Assembly: GCA_934435205.1 (NCBI GenBank)
Contig: CAKSAK010000003.1
Span: 405,107 to 469,106 of the forward strand
DNA length: 64,000 nucleotides
DNA from: an uncultured Ruminococcus sp.
Lineage (GTDB): Bacteria; Bacillota; Clostridia; Oscillospirales; Ruminococcaceae
Reading direction: 5' to 3'
Shown here: positions 17,832-26,006 of the stretch, piece by piece
How positions within the stretch are numbered: position 1 is the stretch's first letter
Layout of the letters: every line of letters starts with the position of its first letter
Translations under genes and position numbers: made by a program
Notes under the pieces: generated by a model
Databases searched by the model: none
Told to the model about the DNA's origin: nothing
The model's input: only the letters and a program-made list of their open reading frames with translations

Positions 17832-19163
17832 TTAATTGGTGACTCTGCCTTTTTTATTCATATACATTATCCCAACAACATCTGCAAGCACCCAGCCTAT
17901 AGGTATAGATATCCATATGCCAAACACACCGATAGCCTCAAAACCTGACAGAAAATAAGCCAAGGCAACTCTTGTTCCAAGTGATATAACCGTCAGGACC
18001 AATGCTATTTCAGGGCGGTTAATGCCACGATAGTAACCATAAAGAAGAAACAAGATGCCGATACCAACATAAAAAGAGCCCTCTGTTACCAGATATTGTG
18101 AGCCAACTGCAATAATTTCAGTTTTATCATCACTGATAAAAAGTCCCATGAGATTATTTGAAAAAATGGCCACCAAAATTGATATCAAAACGCAAAAAGC
18201 TGCAGAAATACCGAATGAATATTTCACACAGGTTTTTATCCTATCATACTTTTTTGCGCCATAATTCTGTGATATAAACAATGAAAAAGCATTACCGAAT
18301 TCCTGAGCAGGCATATATGCCACAGTGTCAATCTTCACGGCTACTGTAAAAGCCGCCATTACAGTCGTTCCAAAACTATTTACCAATCCTTGTATCATAA
18401 GTATGCCGAAATTCATGACGGATTGCTGAACTGAGGCAGCGGTCGACATTCGCACCACTTCACCAAAACTGCAATCCTTCCAAGATTTTTTCTTGAAGGA
18501 TAGCCGCAAAAGAGGTTCTTTGGCAAGAGTGTAAACGCAAAGTCCCACACCTGACACAGCCTGAGATATCACAGTGGCATACGCTGCACCTTTTACTCCC
18601 ATATCAAGATCAGCAACAAAAATGATATCAAGAATTATATTCAGCACTGAACTGCTGCCTAAAAGGATAAGGGGCGTCAGAGAATTTCCGATCCCTCTCA
18701 GCATGAAAGAATAAAAATTATACAGAAATATAAATATGATACCTGACAGGATAATTCTGACATAATCAGACGTTAGCGACATTATTTTCATTGGAGTATG
18801 CAAAAGTTTCAAAATCCCATTGGAAAAGCACAATGTGATAAGCTCTGTCACCAAAGTAACAGAGCTTATGATCAGAAATGATATGTTAAGACAGCCTTTC
18901 AGGCGGCGTTCATTTCTTTCACCAAAACAATAAGAAACAAGCGAGCCACAGCCCATGCACAAACCTATTATGATCGAATAAAGAAAAGTCGTGAGGGTGT
19001 AGGTGCTGCCCACAGCCGCAAGTGCGTTTTCACCAAGAAATCTGCCAACAATAAATGTGTCGGCAATATTATACACCTGCTGGAGCAGATTCCCCAGTAT
19101 CATCGGGCCGGAAAAAGCAAGAAGTGAACTTATGATACTGCCGTTTGTAAGATCTCTTTTCAT
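17832..19163 (-). CDS. MATE family multidrug/organic cation efflux transporter
   Basis: The protein of 443 residues is almost entirely hydrophobic, with about 12 predicted membrane helices in two MatE repeats and the typical N-terminal helix ILGNLLQQVYNIADTFIVGRFLG. MATE proteins export cationic drugs or metabolites using a Na+ or H+ gradient. The start is ATG 19163, which overlaps the stop of the GH3 gene (TAATG) behind AGAAGG; the longer form would run into GH3. The coupling suggests joint expression with the glycosidase, so the exported compound may be linked to glycan or glycoside metabolism. Confidence 0.9.
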   Translation of the reverse strand: MKRDLTNGSIISSLLAFSGPMILGNLLQQVYNIADTFIVGRFLGENALAAVGSTYTLTTFLYSIIIGLCMGCGSLVSYCFGERNERRLKGCLNISFLIISSVTLVTELITLCFSNGILKLLHTPMKIMSLTSDYVRIILSGIIFIFLYNFYSFMLRGIGNSLTPLILLGSSSVLNIILDIIFVADLDMGVKGAAYATVISQAVSGVGLCVYTLAKEPLLRLSFKKKSWKDCSFGEVVRMSTAASVQQSVMNFGILMIQGLVNSFGTTVMAAFTVAVKIDTVAYMPAQEFGNAFSLFISQNYGAKKYDRIKTCVKYSFGISAAFCVLISILVAIFSNNLMGLFISDDKTEIIAVGSQYLVTEGSFYVGIGILFLLYGYYRGINRPEIALVLTVISLGTRVALAYFLSGFEAIGVFGIWISIPIGWVLADVVGIMYMNKKGRVTN

Positions 19164-21238
19164 TATCCTTCTATCTCGATACTCATACAGTTTGTTCCAC
19201 TTAGCTGACAACTAAGTTCATCAGGCTGATGCGTACCCGCATAGAGGGTAAATTTCTTTGCAAACTGTTTTCTCTCACCGATATCTGACACTGTTGTGAA
19301 AGATTTGTCAGAAAGCTCAATTTCAGTAGCAAGCTTTTCTCCTTTTTTGACAAAAATCCTCTTGAAGCCGCACAGCACAGGATAAGCCGGAGCATTATCA
19401 CAATGTGACTTAATGTAAAGTTCGATAACATCACATGTATCGGCTCCGCTATTTTCTACCTCTACATTGACTTTGCCATCGTCATAACTAAGCGATGTAA
19501 CAACAACATCTCCATAAGTAAGGCCATAGCCGAACGGATAAAGAATGTTATCTCTCGTGTACCTGTATGTTCTATCAGACATAGCATAATCAGTAAAGCA
19601 AGGCAGCTTGTCGGCACTATTATAGAATGTAACAGGCAATTTTCCTGATGGCGACACTTTACCAAAGATAATATCCGCAATAGCCTTGCCGCCCTCTGAG
19701 CCTGGATACCATGCGTGGATAAGAGCGTCACAATCATGCTCGATATTTATTGAGCTTCCTGCCGCACATACCACTATCATAGGTTTGCCGATCTTTGCCA
19801 CACGATTTATAAGCTCACGCTGGCTTTCAGGAAGTCTTAGATCGTTCTTGTCACCTGATGAAAACTCATTGCCTGTGTCACCCTCCTCGCCCTCAATAGT
19901 GGCGTCAAGACCAACGCAAAGTATCACAACATCAGAATTTGCCGCTGCCGCCTCAGCTTCGGCGTATCTATCCCCTGCCTGTGCAAGACCAGATACTCTG
20001 TCCTTATACAAGTGACAGCCTTCAGCATAAAGCACCCTGCCATCAAATGCGTCCTCGATACCCTCAAGGAAAGTATCATACCTGTCGGCTGTGCCGTTAT
20101 AATTGCCCTCTAAAGCCGCTCTGCTGTCCGCATTTGGACCTATTACAGCAATAGTTGATATTGATTTTTTATCAAGCGGGAGAATACCCTTGTTTTTGAG
20201 CAACACCATAGACTTCACTGCACACTCATAGGAAACAGCCTTATGCTCAGAGCATGACACAACGCTGTATGGTATGTTGTCATATTCCGTTGACTTGTCA
20301 AACATGCCAAGTTTTATGCGAGTTCTCATAAGAGCAACACAGGAAGCCCTTATATCATCCTCTGTCACAAGTCCCTTATCAAGGGCAGAAAGCAGATGTA
20401 CATATGTACAGCCGCAGTTCACATTACAGCCTGCTTTAAGTGCCATTGCAGCCGATTCTACAGGAGAAGATGTCACCATATGGTGTTCGTGGAAATCCCT
20501 TATTGCCCAGCAATCAGAAACAAAATAGCCATCAAAACCCCATTTGTCGAGCTTGCCCATTAGAAACTCACTAGCACATGACGGCTCGCCATTCACACGG
20601 TTATACGCACCCATTACGCCCTCGACTTCTGCGTTTTTCACAAGCTCTTCAAAGGCGTAAAGATAGGTCTCTTCAATGTCTTTCCAACTAACCTCTGCAT
20701 TAAACTCATGGCGGACAGCCTCAGGTCCGCTATGTACTGCAAAATGCTTTGCACAAGCGGCAGTTTTCAGTACCTTGCCACCGCCCTGCAATCCTTTTAC
20801 ATACGCCTTGCCGCACTCGGCAGTAAGATAAGGGTCTTCACCATAGGTCTCATGACCTCTGCCCCAGCGTGGATCTCTGAAAATATTTATATTAGGTGCC
20901 CAAAGGGTAAGACCTTTGTATATATCCCTGTCACCACGCTTTGAATACTCATTATACTTAGCACGAGCCTCGGTTGATGTGATATCAGCCGCCTTGAACA
21001 CAAGATCGGTGTCAAACATAGCCGCAAGACCTATTGCCTGTGGAAACATGGTGGCAACACCGCTTCTGGCAAGCCCATGAATACCCTCATTCCACCAGTT
21101 ATAGGCAGGAATGCCGAGCCGCTCAACAGCAGGAGCGTCATATCTAAGCTGTGAAGCCGCCTCCTCTATAGTCATTTCGTTTACAAGCGCTTCAGCTCTT
21201 TCCTGAGCTGAAAGGCTTTCATTAAGATAATTTTTCAT
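19163..21238 (-). CDS. Glycoside hydrolase family 3 (beta-glucosidase/beta-xylosidase type)
   Basis: The protein of about 691 residues shows the GH3 N-terminal barrel from residue 20 (ERLGIPAYNWWNEGIHGLAR), the catalytic nucleophile Asp in FVSDCWAI near residue 240, a GH3 C-terminal domain from about 330 (VLLKNKGILPL) and a fibronectin-III-like end domain. The NWWNEGIHG motif is typical of the xylosidase-like GH3 branch, so plant hemicellulose oligosaccharides are likely substrates, though this is inference. It has no signal peptide and should act in the cytoplasm. The start is ATG 21238 behind a perfect AAGGAGG. It is coupled to the MATE gene. Confidence 0.9.
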   Translation of the reverse strand: MKNYLNESLSAQERAEALVNEMTIEEAASQLRYDAPAVERLGIPAYNWWNEGIHGLARSGVATMFPQAIGLAAMFDTDLVFKAADITSTEARAKYNEYSKRGDRDIYKGLTLWAPNINIFRDPRWGRGHETYGEDPYLTAECGKAYVKGLQGGGKVLKTAACAKHFAVHSGPEAVRHEFNAEVSWKDIEETYLYAFEELVKNAEVEGVMGAYNRVNGEPSCASEFLMGKLDKWGFDGYFVSDCWAIRDFHEHHMVTSSPVESAAMALKAGCNVNCGCTYVHLLSALDKGLVTEDDIRASCVALMRTRIKLGMFDKSTEYDNIPYSVVSCSEHKAVSYECAVKSMVLLKNKGILPLDKKSISTIAVIGPNADSRAALEGNYNGTADRYDTFLEGIEDAFDGRVLYAEGCHLYKDRVSGLAQAGDRYAEAEAAAANSDVVILCVGLDATIEGEEGDTGNEFSSGDKNDLRLPESQRELINRVAKIGKPMIVVCAAGSSINIEHDCDALIHAWYPGSEGGKAIADIIFGKVSPSGKLPVTFYNSADKLPCFTDYAMSDRTYRYTRDNILYPFGYGLTYGDVVVTSLSYDDGKVNVEVENSGADTCDVIELYIKSHCDNAPAYPVLCGFKRIFVKKGEKLATEIELSDKSFTTVSDIGERKQFAKKFTLYAGTHQPDELSCQLSGTNCMSIEIEG

Positions 21239-21280
21239 ATATCCTCCTTGCAAGTTACATTAATCATATCATACACAAAA

Positions 21281-21311
21281 ATTATACACCATGGCTTGAT
21301 ATCGAGTCAAG
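21281..21311 (-). promoter_or_regulatory. Promoter and overlapping palindromic operator of the GH3-MATE operon
   Basis: On the minus strand TTGACT (21305-21310) and TATAAT (21281-21286) are 18 bases apart. A palindrome, CTTGA-N7-TCAAG (21295-21311), covers the -35 box and is a plausible operator for a sugar-responsive repressor. Between this promoter and the forward promoter at 21556 nothing else was recognised. Confidence 0.75.
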
Positions 21312-21555
21312 GCATATAATTATAATAATTAATGTAGAAATTATATCTATATGTATGAGAGCAGCTTTGACAAAAATCATAAAAGCACCGATACAGTAGT
21401 TATAAGTCTTTTATTTGAGAATACCGAGAATCTTTTGCATTTTACTTTCTCCAATATACAATTAAATAAAATAACGCAGATACGCACTTGTACAAAACTA
21501 TTTCAAATTATAGTAAAAAAATTTGCTTTTTCTGAAAAAAATTCCAATAAAAATA

Positions 21556-21584
21556 TTGACAATCGAATTTAAATAGTGTATAAT
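21556..21584 (+). promoter_or_regulatory. Consensus sigma-A promoter of the sortase operon
   Basis: TTGACA (21556-21561) and TATAAT (21579-21584) are separated by exactly 17 bases, a full consensus match, 39 bases upstream of the first start codon. This predicts strong constitutive expression. Confidence 0.92.
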
Positions 21585-21622
21585 GATGCTATAAGATATT
21601 ATTACGAAAGGTGATAAGTGTT

Positions 21623-22225
21623 ATGAAAAAGATATTTAAGTCAATTTCGGCTTCTATTACAGCGTTCATCATTGCTTCGACAATGGTTGTGAGCGCATCA
21701 GCAGCTTCTTCTGCTGATGTTGTTTCTGCAGCTAAATCAGCAGGTGTTCCTTCTAACCATGTATCAGAGCTTAAGAACTACCTTGATTCCCACGCTTCAA
21801 AGTTCAGCTCTGCTGACTATGATTACATGGTAAAGGCTCTCTCTGATTGTGGTGCTACATATGTTCAGCCTGTTGCTGACAAGCTTTTTGGCGCAGGAAC
21901 TGACCTTGCTTCACTGACAAACGATCAGCTCAGACAGGTGTTTAAGGAAATGGGCGAGGATAGCAGAAAGGCTATTGCTGACGCTTGCGTAGCTACAGGT
22001 AAACACTTTGGCGTTACTATCAAGGTTGACGAGCTTACAAGCAAGGATTGGAACGTTCAGGTCGTTGATTCAGATGGCAATACAAACATTGGAACAAACA
22101 CAGGCAGCGGTTCACTTAATACTGGTGCAAACAGCATGACAGCTGTTCAGGTTGCTGCTGTTCTTACACTTGCTCTTAGTGCATTTGGTATTACAGTAGC
22201 TGTTAAGAAGAACAAAGAGTGCTAA
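21623..22225 (+). CDS. Secreted, probably sortase-anchored surface protein
   Basis: The 200-residue protein has a signal peptide (KKIFKSISASITAFIIAS, cleavage likely after the SASA segment), an extracellular alpha-helical part of about 130 residues, and a C-terminal end with SLNTGAN, a hydrophobic helix and a KKNKEC tail. That layout, a short motif with NTG, a membrane helix and basic residues, is that of sortase substrates, although the motif is not classic LPXTG. A sortase gene follows three bases downstream, supporting the pairing. ATG 21623 has GAAAGG upstream; the GTG at 21611 is in frame but lacks a site. The body domain was not recognised. Confidence 0.75.
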   Translation: MKKIFKSISASITAFIIASTMVVSASAASSADVVSAAKSAGVPSNHVSELKNYLDSHASKFSSADYDYMVKALSDCGATYVQPVADKLFGAGTDLASLTNDQLRQVFKEMGEDSRKAIADACVATGKHFGVTIKVDELTSKDWNVQVVDSDGNTNIGTNTGSGSLNTGANSMTAVQVAAVLTLALSAFGITVAVKKNKEC

Positions 22226-22228
22226 GAT

Positions 22229-22984
22229 ATGGTCAGGAAAGAGGATAAAGCTTCCTCGTCTGGCGCAAACAAACTGAAAAAAAATAAGAGGACGTCAGTG
22301 GCTGTAATGGTCTTGACGCCTCTTTTAGTTTTGGCTCTTTGTTTGTCTATCATGACGCTGGCAAGCTATAAAAAATTCATAGAGCTGCAAGGATATGCAT
22401 CGATAGCATTCAATGAGAATGCACATTTGAAAAATCCCTCTGAGGATAACAAATACAGAAATGCAGATGCACTGCCTATGAAAGAATTGACAGAGGTCAC
22501 AGTGCCTGATTCTGAAAAAAAGACGGAACAGCATGAGATAATCTATCCATATTATGGTGACAAATATGCCGAGCTGACCGTAAAGAATGATAAGGCAGGC
22601 ATTGACAAAGAGCCTGTTTACTGGGGAGACTCTGATGATCTCCTCGCAAAAGGAGTTGTGCAATCTAACTATTCTGCATATATAGGTGCTACAGGCAGAG
22701 TTGTACTTGCGGCACATAACCACACTTATTTCAGATATTTACCTAATGTTCTAGTGGGTGATCAAGTGATACTAAAAACGGATTATGGCAAATTTACTTA
22801 TGAGGTCACAGAAACTAAGGTACTTCCAGATACAGATACCTCCCTTTTGTATTATGATGTGACCGCAGATCCGCCTGTAGATGATCTGATACTCTACACT
22901 TGCTGGAACAATGGCTATATGGGTCTTTCAGATCAGAGACTTTATGTTATCTGCAAAGTCGTAAGCAAAGAATATAAGAATTAG
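22229..22984 (+). CDS. Sortase (class uncertain, D-like)
   Basis: The 251-residue protein has a long basic N-terminus, a transmembrane helix (about residues 24-48) and a C-terminal sortase domain. The catalytic triad is visible: His in LAAHNHTYF near residue 158, Cys in ILYTCWNN near 222 and Arg in SDQRLYVI near 236. Sortases cut a sorting motif in secreted proteins and attach them to the cell wall or to other proteins. The substrate is probably the product of the preceding gene. The start codon is close to that gene's stop with a weak ribosome site, consistent with coupling. Confidence 0.88.
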   Translation: MVRKEDKASSSGANKLKKNKRTSVAVMVLTPLLVLALCLSIMTLASYKKFIELQGYASIAFNENAHLKNPSEDNKYRNADALPMKELTEVTVPDSEKKTEQHEIIYPYYGDKYAELTVKNDKAGIDKEPVYWGDSDDLLAKGVVQSNYSAYIGATGRVVLAAHNHTYFRYLPNVLVGDQVILKTDYGKFTYEVTETKVLPDTDTSLLYYDVTADPPVDDLILYTCWNNGYMGLSDQRLYVICKVVSKEYKN

Positions 22985-22996
22985 GGGGTAAGATCT

Positions 22997-23899
22997 GTGA
23001 AAAACAAAAAACTATACAACTACCTGCCTAATCTGATAATCTCGCTGTTTTTGGCGTTTATATTCCTTGCGCTGTCACTTCTGTTTGCGGCAGACAATAT
23101 TTTCTTTGAGCCGACCACCTATACGAACAGTATGCACAAGATAAAAATCGAGGACACGGCTTTCGAGGAGATACAGACATATTGTGAACAACAATATGCC
23201 TACACTGGTGTTGAAGCTGATACCCTGAAGAAGTCGATTAACAAAACTGATGTATCAAACGCTATTTATAGCTATGTTGAAGATACTTTCAGTTATATTC
23301 TTGGCAAAAAGAACGAACTTCCTGAGTTTAAGACAGACTTTACGCTTCTAGAAAAGAATATCTCAGACGATTATACAAAATGGGCTGAAAAAGAAGGCGT
23401 TGAATATACTCAGGAACTTGAGGACATAAAGCAGAAGACTATAAAAAATGCGGAACAGGCGATCGAATCCGACCTTGACGTTATGCTTTTGAGCCATATA
23501 AATAAACCTAATGGCATTTCCACAAAGCTCCAAGATCTGATTATGCTTGCGAGAAAAATAAGGATAGCTCTTATTGCAGCGGCTGTGGTGCTTATAGGCA
23601 TTATGGCAGCAGTAAACAGAAAGCATATAGGCGGTTTGCTTTATTGGATAGGCACTTCCCTTTTCTGTTCCTCAATGCTCATTCTTGTTCCGTGTGCTAT
23701 CCTAAAGGGTACAAAATATTATGACGGGCTTGCGATACATAATGACACTGTGTATAATGCACTCACAAAATCCATGTATGGCATAACTGACAGCCTTATT
23801 AAATTATCGACAGTAACTCTCATAGTGGCAGTTCTTTTTATGGCACTTTTTGCGTTAATAATCAATCTGACAAAGTTCAAAAAGAAAGAAAAATGCTAA
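22997..23899 (+). CDS. Membrane protein of unknown function, sortase operon
   Basis: The 300-residue protein starts at GTG 22997 behind AGGGGGT. It has one N-terminal membrane helix (about residues 10-32), an extracytoplasmic region of about 150 residues rich in Glu, Lys and Tyr, and three C-terminal membrane helices. No family was recognised. As the third gene of the sortase operon, 12 bases after the sortase stop, it may assist display or assembly of the surface protein. Confidence 0.7.
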   Translation: MKNKKLYNYLPNLIISLFLAFIFLALSLLFAADNIFFEPTTYTNSMHKIKIEDTAFEEIQTYCEQQYAYTGVEADTLKKSINKTDVSNAIYSYVEDTFSYILGKKNELPEFKTDFTLLEKNISDDYTKWAEKEGVEYTQELEDIKQKTIKNAEQAIESDLDVMLLSHINKPNGISTKLQDLIMLARKIRIALIAAAVVLIGIMAAVNRKHIGGLLYWIGTSLFCSSMLILVPCAILKGTKYYDGLAIHNDTVYNALTKSMYGITDSLIKLSTVTLIVAVLFMALFALIINLTKFKKKEKC

Positions 23900-23922
23900 A
23901 TTTATCAGACCCCTGTTTAAAA

Positions 23923-23993
23923 TGATATAATCCCCTTAGAGTAAACACACGAAAAAACAAAAATCGTGTAAAAACTCTAAGGGGATTATATCA
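23923..23993. repeat. Long nested inverted repeat at the island edge, probable terminator
   Basis: A perfect 20-bp inverted repeat (23923-23942 with 23974-23993) encloses a second 6-bp repeat (23947-23952 with 23964-23969). It lies between the sortase operon and the convergent toxN gene and ends next to the toxN stop. On the minus strand it is followed by TTTT, so it can terminate toxN transcription. It also marks the junction between host genes and the defence island. Confidence 0.75.
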
Positions 23994-23994
23994 C

Positions 23995-24636
23995 CTAACG
24001 GGATCTGCCTGTATTTTTGCGTCTGCGAATAATGACTGGATGTCTCACTGGAATTTCTGCACTTGCCACAACAGCTTTTTCTTTCGGCTCGTACTCGTTT
24101 GACTGCACTTTAGCCAAACGTCTTTCGAGAACAGCCTCAAGCTTTTTGAAATCACAGCAACGGCGTGTGAGGTTAAACGATTTTTCTGGGTTTTGAGTAA
24201 TTAAGCGATAAAGCTTGTTCGCCTTTTTAATTATATTATCAATGTTATCATTACACCAGTCGAGCTGATTATTTAGCAACTCCTTATATGCTCTTTCTTT
24301 CGGAGTATCACTACTGCTGGGACGAATGTCTAACTTTTGGATTACATCATTTGAAACTGGAATCATATTATTAAAATTAAGCGCTCCAATCAAACAATTA
24401 TTTGAATCCAATATTTTAGAAAAATCAAGATCATTTTTCATTTTATTATGCTTAGGCTTAGGTGATGTCATTGGAATACAGTAATTATGCTGTTCCATAA
24501 TAATTATTATTCCCACAAAAGGTCTATTTTCTTTATGTTGTTGAGGTGACACTGACATAACTCTATTATCGGCATTAGCCAAATCACGAACATATTTGAC
24601 ATCTAATGTATACAGATGTAATCTACTCTTTTTCAT
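23995..24636 (-). CDS. toxN: Type III toxin ToxN/AbiQ, endoribonuclease
   Basis: The 213-residue protein matches the ToxN/AbiQ family in its order of motifs: an N-terminal YTLDVKYVRDL strand, the RPFVGIIIIM segment, CIPMTSPKPKHNKMK near residue 75, GALNFNNMIPV near 105 and a helical C-terminus with LLNNQLDWCNDN. ToxN is a sequence-specific endoribonuclease held inactive by a repeat RNA; release during phage infection stops growth. The start is ATG 24636 with GGGTGAG upstream; a GTG at 24645 lies inside that site. Upstream are the terminator, repeats and promoter of a complete type III locus, which makes the assignment firm. Confidence 0.92.
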   Translation of the reverse strand: MKKSRLHLYTLDVKYVRDLANADNRVMSVSPQQHKENRPFVGIIIIMEQHNYCIPMTSPKPKHNKMKNDLDFSKILDSNNCLIGALNFNNMIPVSNDVIQKLDIRPSSSDTPKERAYKELLNNQLDWCNDNIDNIIKKANKLYRLITQNPEKSFNLTRRCCDFKKLEAVLERRLAKVQSNEYEPKEKAVVASAEIPVRHPVIIRRRKNTGRSR

Positions 24637-24657
24637 ACTTCTCACCCGTTTTTCATT

Positions 24658-24686
24658 AAAAAGGCTGCGATATAAATACCGCAGCC
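24658..24686 (-). terminator. Attenuating terminator between toxI and toxN
   Basis: On the minus strand a perfect 7-bp stem (24663-24669 with 24680-24686) is followed by five T (24658-24662). Type III toxin-antitoxin loci carry a terminator here, so that far more antitoxin RNA than toxin mRNA is made. Confidence 0.9.
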
Positions 24687-24700
24687 AAGTTTTTTATAGG

Positions 24701-24802
24701 TCCCACTCACAGTAGGGTCCACTGCTTTTAAAACTCCCACTCACAGTAGGGTCCACTGCTTTTAAAACTCCCACTTATACGGTAGGGACTACCTCTTTTT
24801 AC
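24701..24802 (-). ncRNA. toxI: ToxI antitoxin RNA: three 34-nt tandem repeats
   Basis: Two identical 34-nt units (24701-24734 and 24735-24768) and one diverged unit (24769-24802) lie head to tail without spacers, between a consensus promoter and the terminator upstream of toxN. On the minus strand each identical unit starts GTTTTAAAAGCAGTGG. Known ToxI RNAs are arrays of 34-36-nt repeats that ToxN itself cuts at A-rich sites; each unit folds as a pseudoknot that blocks one toxin. Length, repeat number (close to the 2.8 repeats of the AbiQ system) and order all fit. Confidence 0.9.
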
Positions 24803-24849
24803 AAAGGTCAAAGACCTCCATATGATAAGCATTGCTTATCGTCACTTAT

Positions 24850-24878
24850 ATTATACCCTACTTTCAAAGAATTGTCAA
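24850..24878 (-). promoter_or_regulatory. Consensus promoter of the toxI-toxN locus, with leader palindrome
   Basis: On the minus strand TTGACA (24873-24878) and TATAAT (24850-24855) are 17 bases apart. Just downstream, 24824-24840 is a perfect palindrome with 8-bp arms, which may be an operator or a 5' hairpin of the RNA. Confidence 0.9.
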
Positions 24879-24905
24879 GTCAAATATTGTACTTGCTTTA
24901 TTCTT

Positions 24906-24987
24906 AAAAATTCCCTAGTACAATCCGTACTAGGGAAAAATTTTCAACTGGGATTTCTTTAAAGTGTTACCCTCGCACCTTATCTTT
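24906..24987 (-). ncRNA. Candidate small RNA of about 80 nt upstream of toxI
   Basis: A second promoter ends at 24994, and an intrinsic terminator with an 11-bp perfect stem (24911-24921 with 24927-24937) and five T (24906-24910) closes the unit. No open reading frame with a ribosome site fits in it. By eye the sequence does not resemble the ToxI repeat. Existence as a transcript is inferred from the promoter and terminator. Confidence 0.6.
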
Positions 24988-24993
24988 ATTTAT

Positions 24994-25022
24994 ATTATAC
25001 TCTACTTTGAAAGAATTGTCAA
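24994..25022 (-). promoter_or_regulatory. Consensus promoter of the candidate small RNA, near-copy of the toxI promoter
   Basis: On the minus strand TTGACA (25017-25022) and TATAAT (24994-24999) are 17 bases apart. The spacer is almost identical to that of the toxI promoter (ATTCTTTSAAAGTAGRG), so one promoter arose by duplication of the other. It lies 18 bases after the stop of the integrase fragment. Confidence 0.85.
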
Positions 25023-25040
25023 GCCAACCAAAAGAAAAAC

Positions 25041-25682
25041 TCATAGCATTTTCTCAATCGCCTCAGCCGCTTTCTTGTTTTCTTCGGACATCTGATGAGC
25101 ATACAACCTAAGAGTTATCTCAGGCGTTGAATGACCAAGACGACCAGCAACCGTGGTTATGGGTGTCTTGGCTGCAATGAGCAGTGAAGCATTGGTGTGT
25201 CTGAGTGTATGCACACAGCAGCTCGGCAAATCATGCTCCTCTATGAAATTATGAAAATACTTTGTAACAGAGCTTGGATTTAATGGCTTCCCGTTTCTGT
25301 AGGTGAACACTCTTTTACTGACTATGCCAAGCTCCGACTGCCGCCGTCTGACCGAAAGAAGAATATTGATAACTTTCTTATTGATAGCTATTATGCGCTT
25401 TGACAACTTGGTTTTAGGCGTATCTGTGTATGTACCTAAGCCAGGAAGATAATAACTCGAACGGCGAACAGTGATCGAGCCTTGTTCAAGGTTTATGTCC
25501 TCCCATTCAAGACCGCAGGCTTCGCCACGGCGCATTCCAGTAAATAGAATGAGCGTCAACAGCTCTGTGTATGGATACTTTCCATATTCATTGAGAGCAG
25601 AAAGAACATCTTCAGCGTCTTTTAAATCAAGATAACGTGCTTCTTCAGAAAGGTCGAGCTTAGGCGCCCTGACCTTTTCCAT
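25041..25682 (-). CDS. Tyrosine integrase, catalytic domain only (truncated)
   Basis: The 213-residue frame contains the catalytic domain of a phage/ICE-type tyrosine recombinase: Arg in TGMRRGEAC near residue 50, HTLRHT near 157, LGHSTPE near 183 and the nucleophile Tyr in RLYAHQ near 193. The N-terminal arm-binding and core-binding domains of the family (about 170 residues) are absent, and no such sequence was found upstream. A weak AAAGGATT site precedes the ATG. It is probably a degenerate integrase of the island or a fragment left by deletion. Catalytic residues are intact, so use as a short recombinase cannot be excluded. Confidence 0.75.
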   Translation of the reverse strand: MEKVRAPKLDLSEEARYLDLKDAEDVLSALNEYGKYPYTELLTLILFTGMRRGEACGLEWEDINLEQGSITVRRSSYYLPGLGTYTDTPKTKLSKRIIAINKKVINILLSVRRRQSELGIVSKRVFTYRNGKPLNPSSVTKYFHNFIEEHDLPSCCVHTLRHTNASLLIAAKTPITTVAGRLGHSTPEITLRLYAHQMSEENKKAAEAIEKML

Positions 25683-25857
25683 AATCCTTTAAAACTTTGT
25701 AAATATTTTTTCACAACAAATCGGCAGGCTTAGAGCATAATATACTCAAAGTCTGCCGTTTTGTTTGACAATGTTTAATTGTTGAGGGTTCAGATCCTTT
25801 TTTATGAAAAAGCATCTACGGTTTTACACCTGACATTTTTACCCTCAAAACGCAAAA

Positions 25858-25881
25858 AAAAGCTCGTAAATACGAGCTTTT
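25858..25881 (-). terminator. Intrinsic terminator downstream of the TIR operon
   Basis: A perfect stem built on GCTCG/CGAGC with A and T flanks (25858-25868 with 25871-25881) is followed on the minus strand by a run of eight T. It ends the operon whose last gene stops at 26007. The rest of 25683-26006 holds an imperfect hairpin (25722-25760) and nothing else recognised. Confidence 0.8.
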
Positions 25882-26006
25882 CGAGGTGTGCATCTATTTT
25901 TTTGCACAAGTTTGTCTTGTGACTATGAAATAGATGAACAGAGTAAGTATCCATTTCTTGAAAATTATAAGTTCAAAGTTAGCAACTCTAACATAAAGTA
26001 AAAATA

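Noticed and set aside
24701..24802. Short CRISPR array
   Set aside because: The 34-nt repeats are directly adjacent with no unique spacers, and toxN plus a terminator follow. This is a ToxI array.
25785..25797. tRNA T-arm-like sequence GGGTTCAGATCC near the integrase fragment
   Set aside because: No acceptor stem, anticodon arm or D-arm could be fitted around it, so no tRNA or tRNA remnant is claimed.
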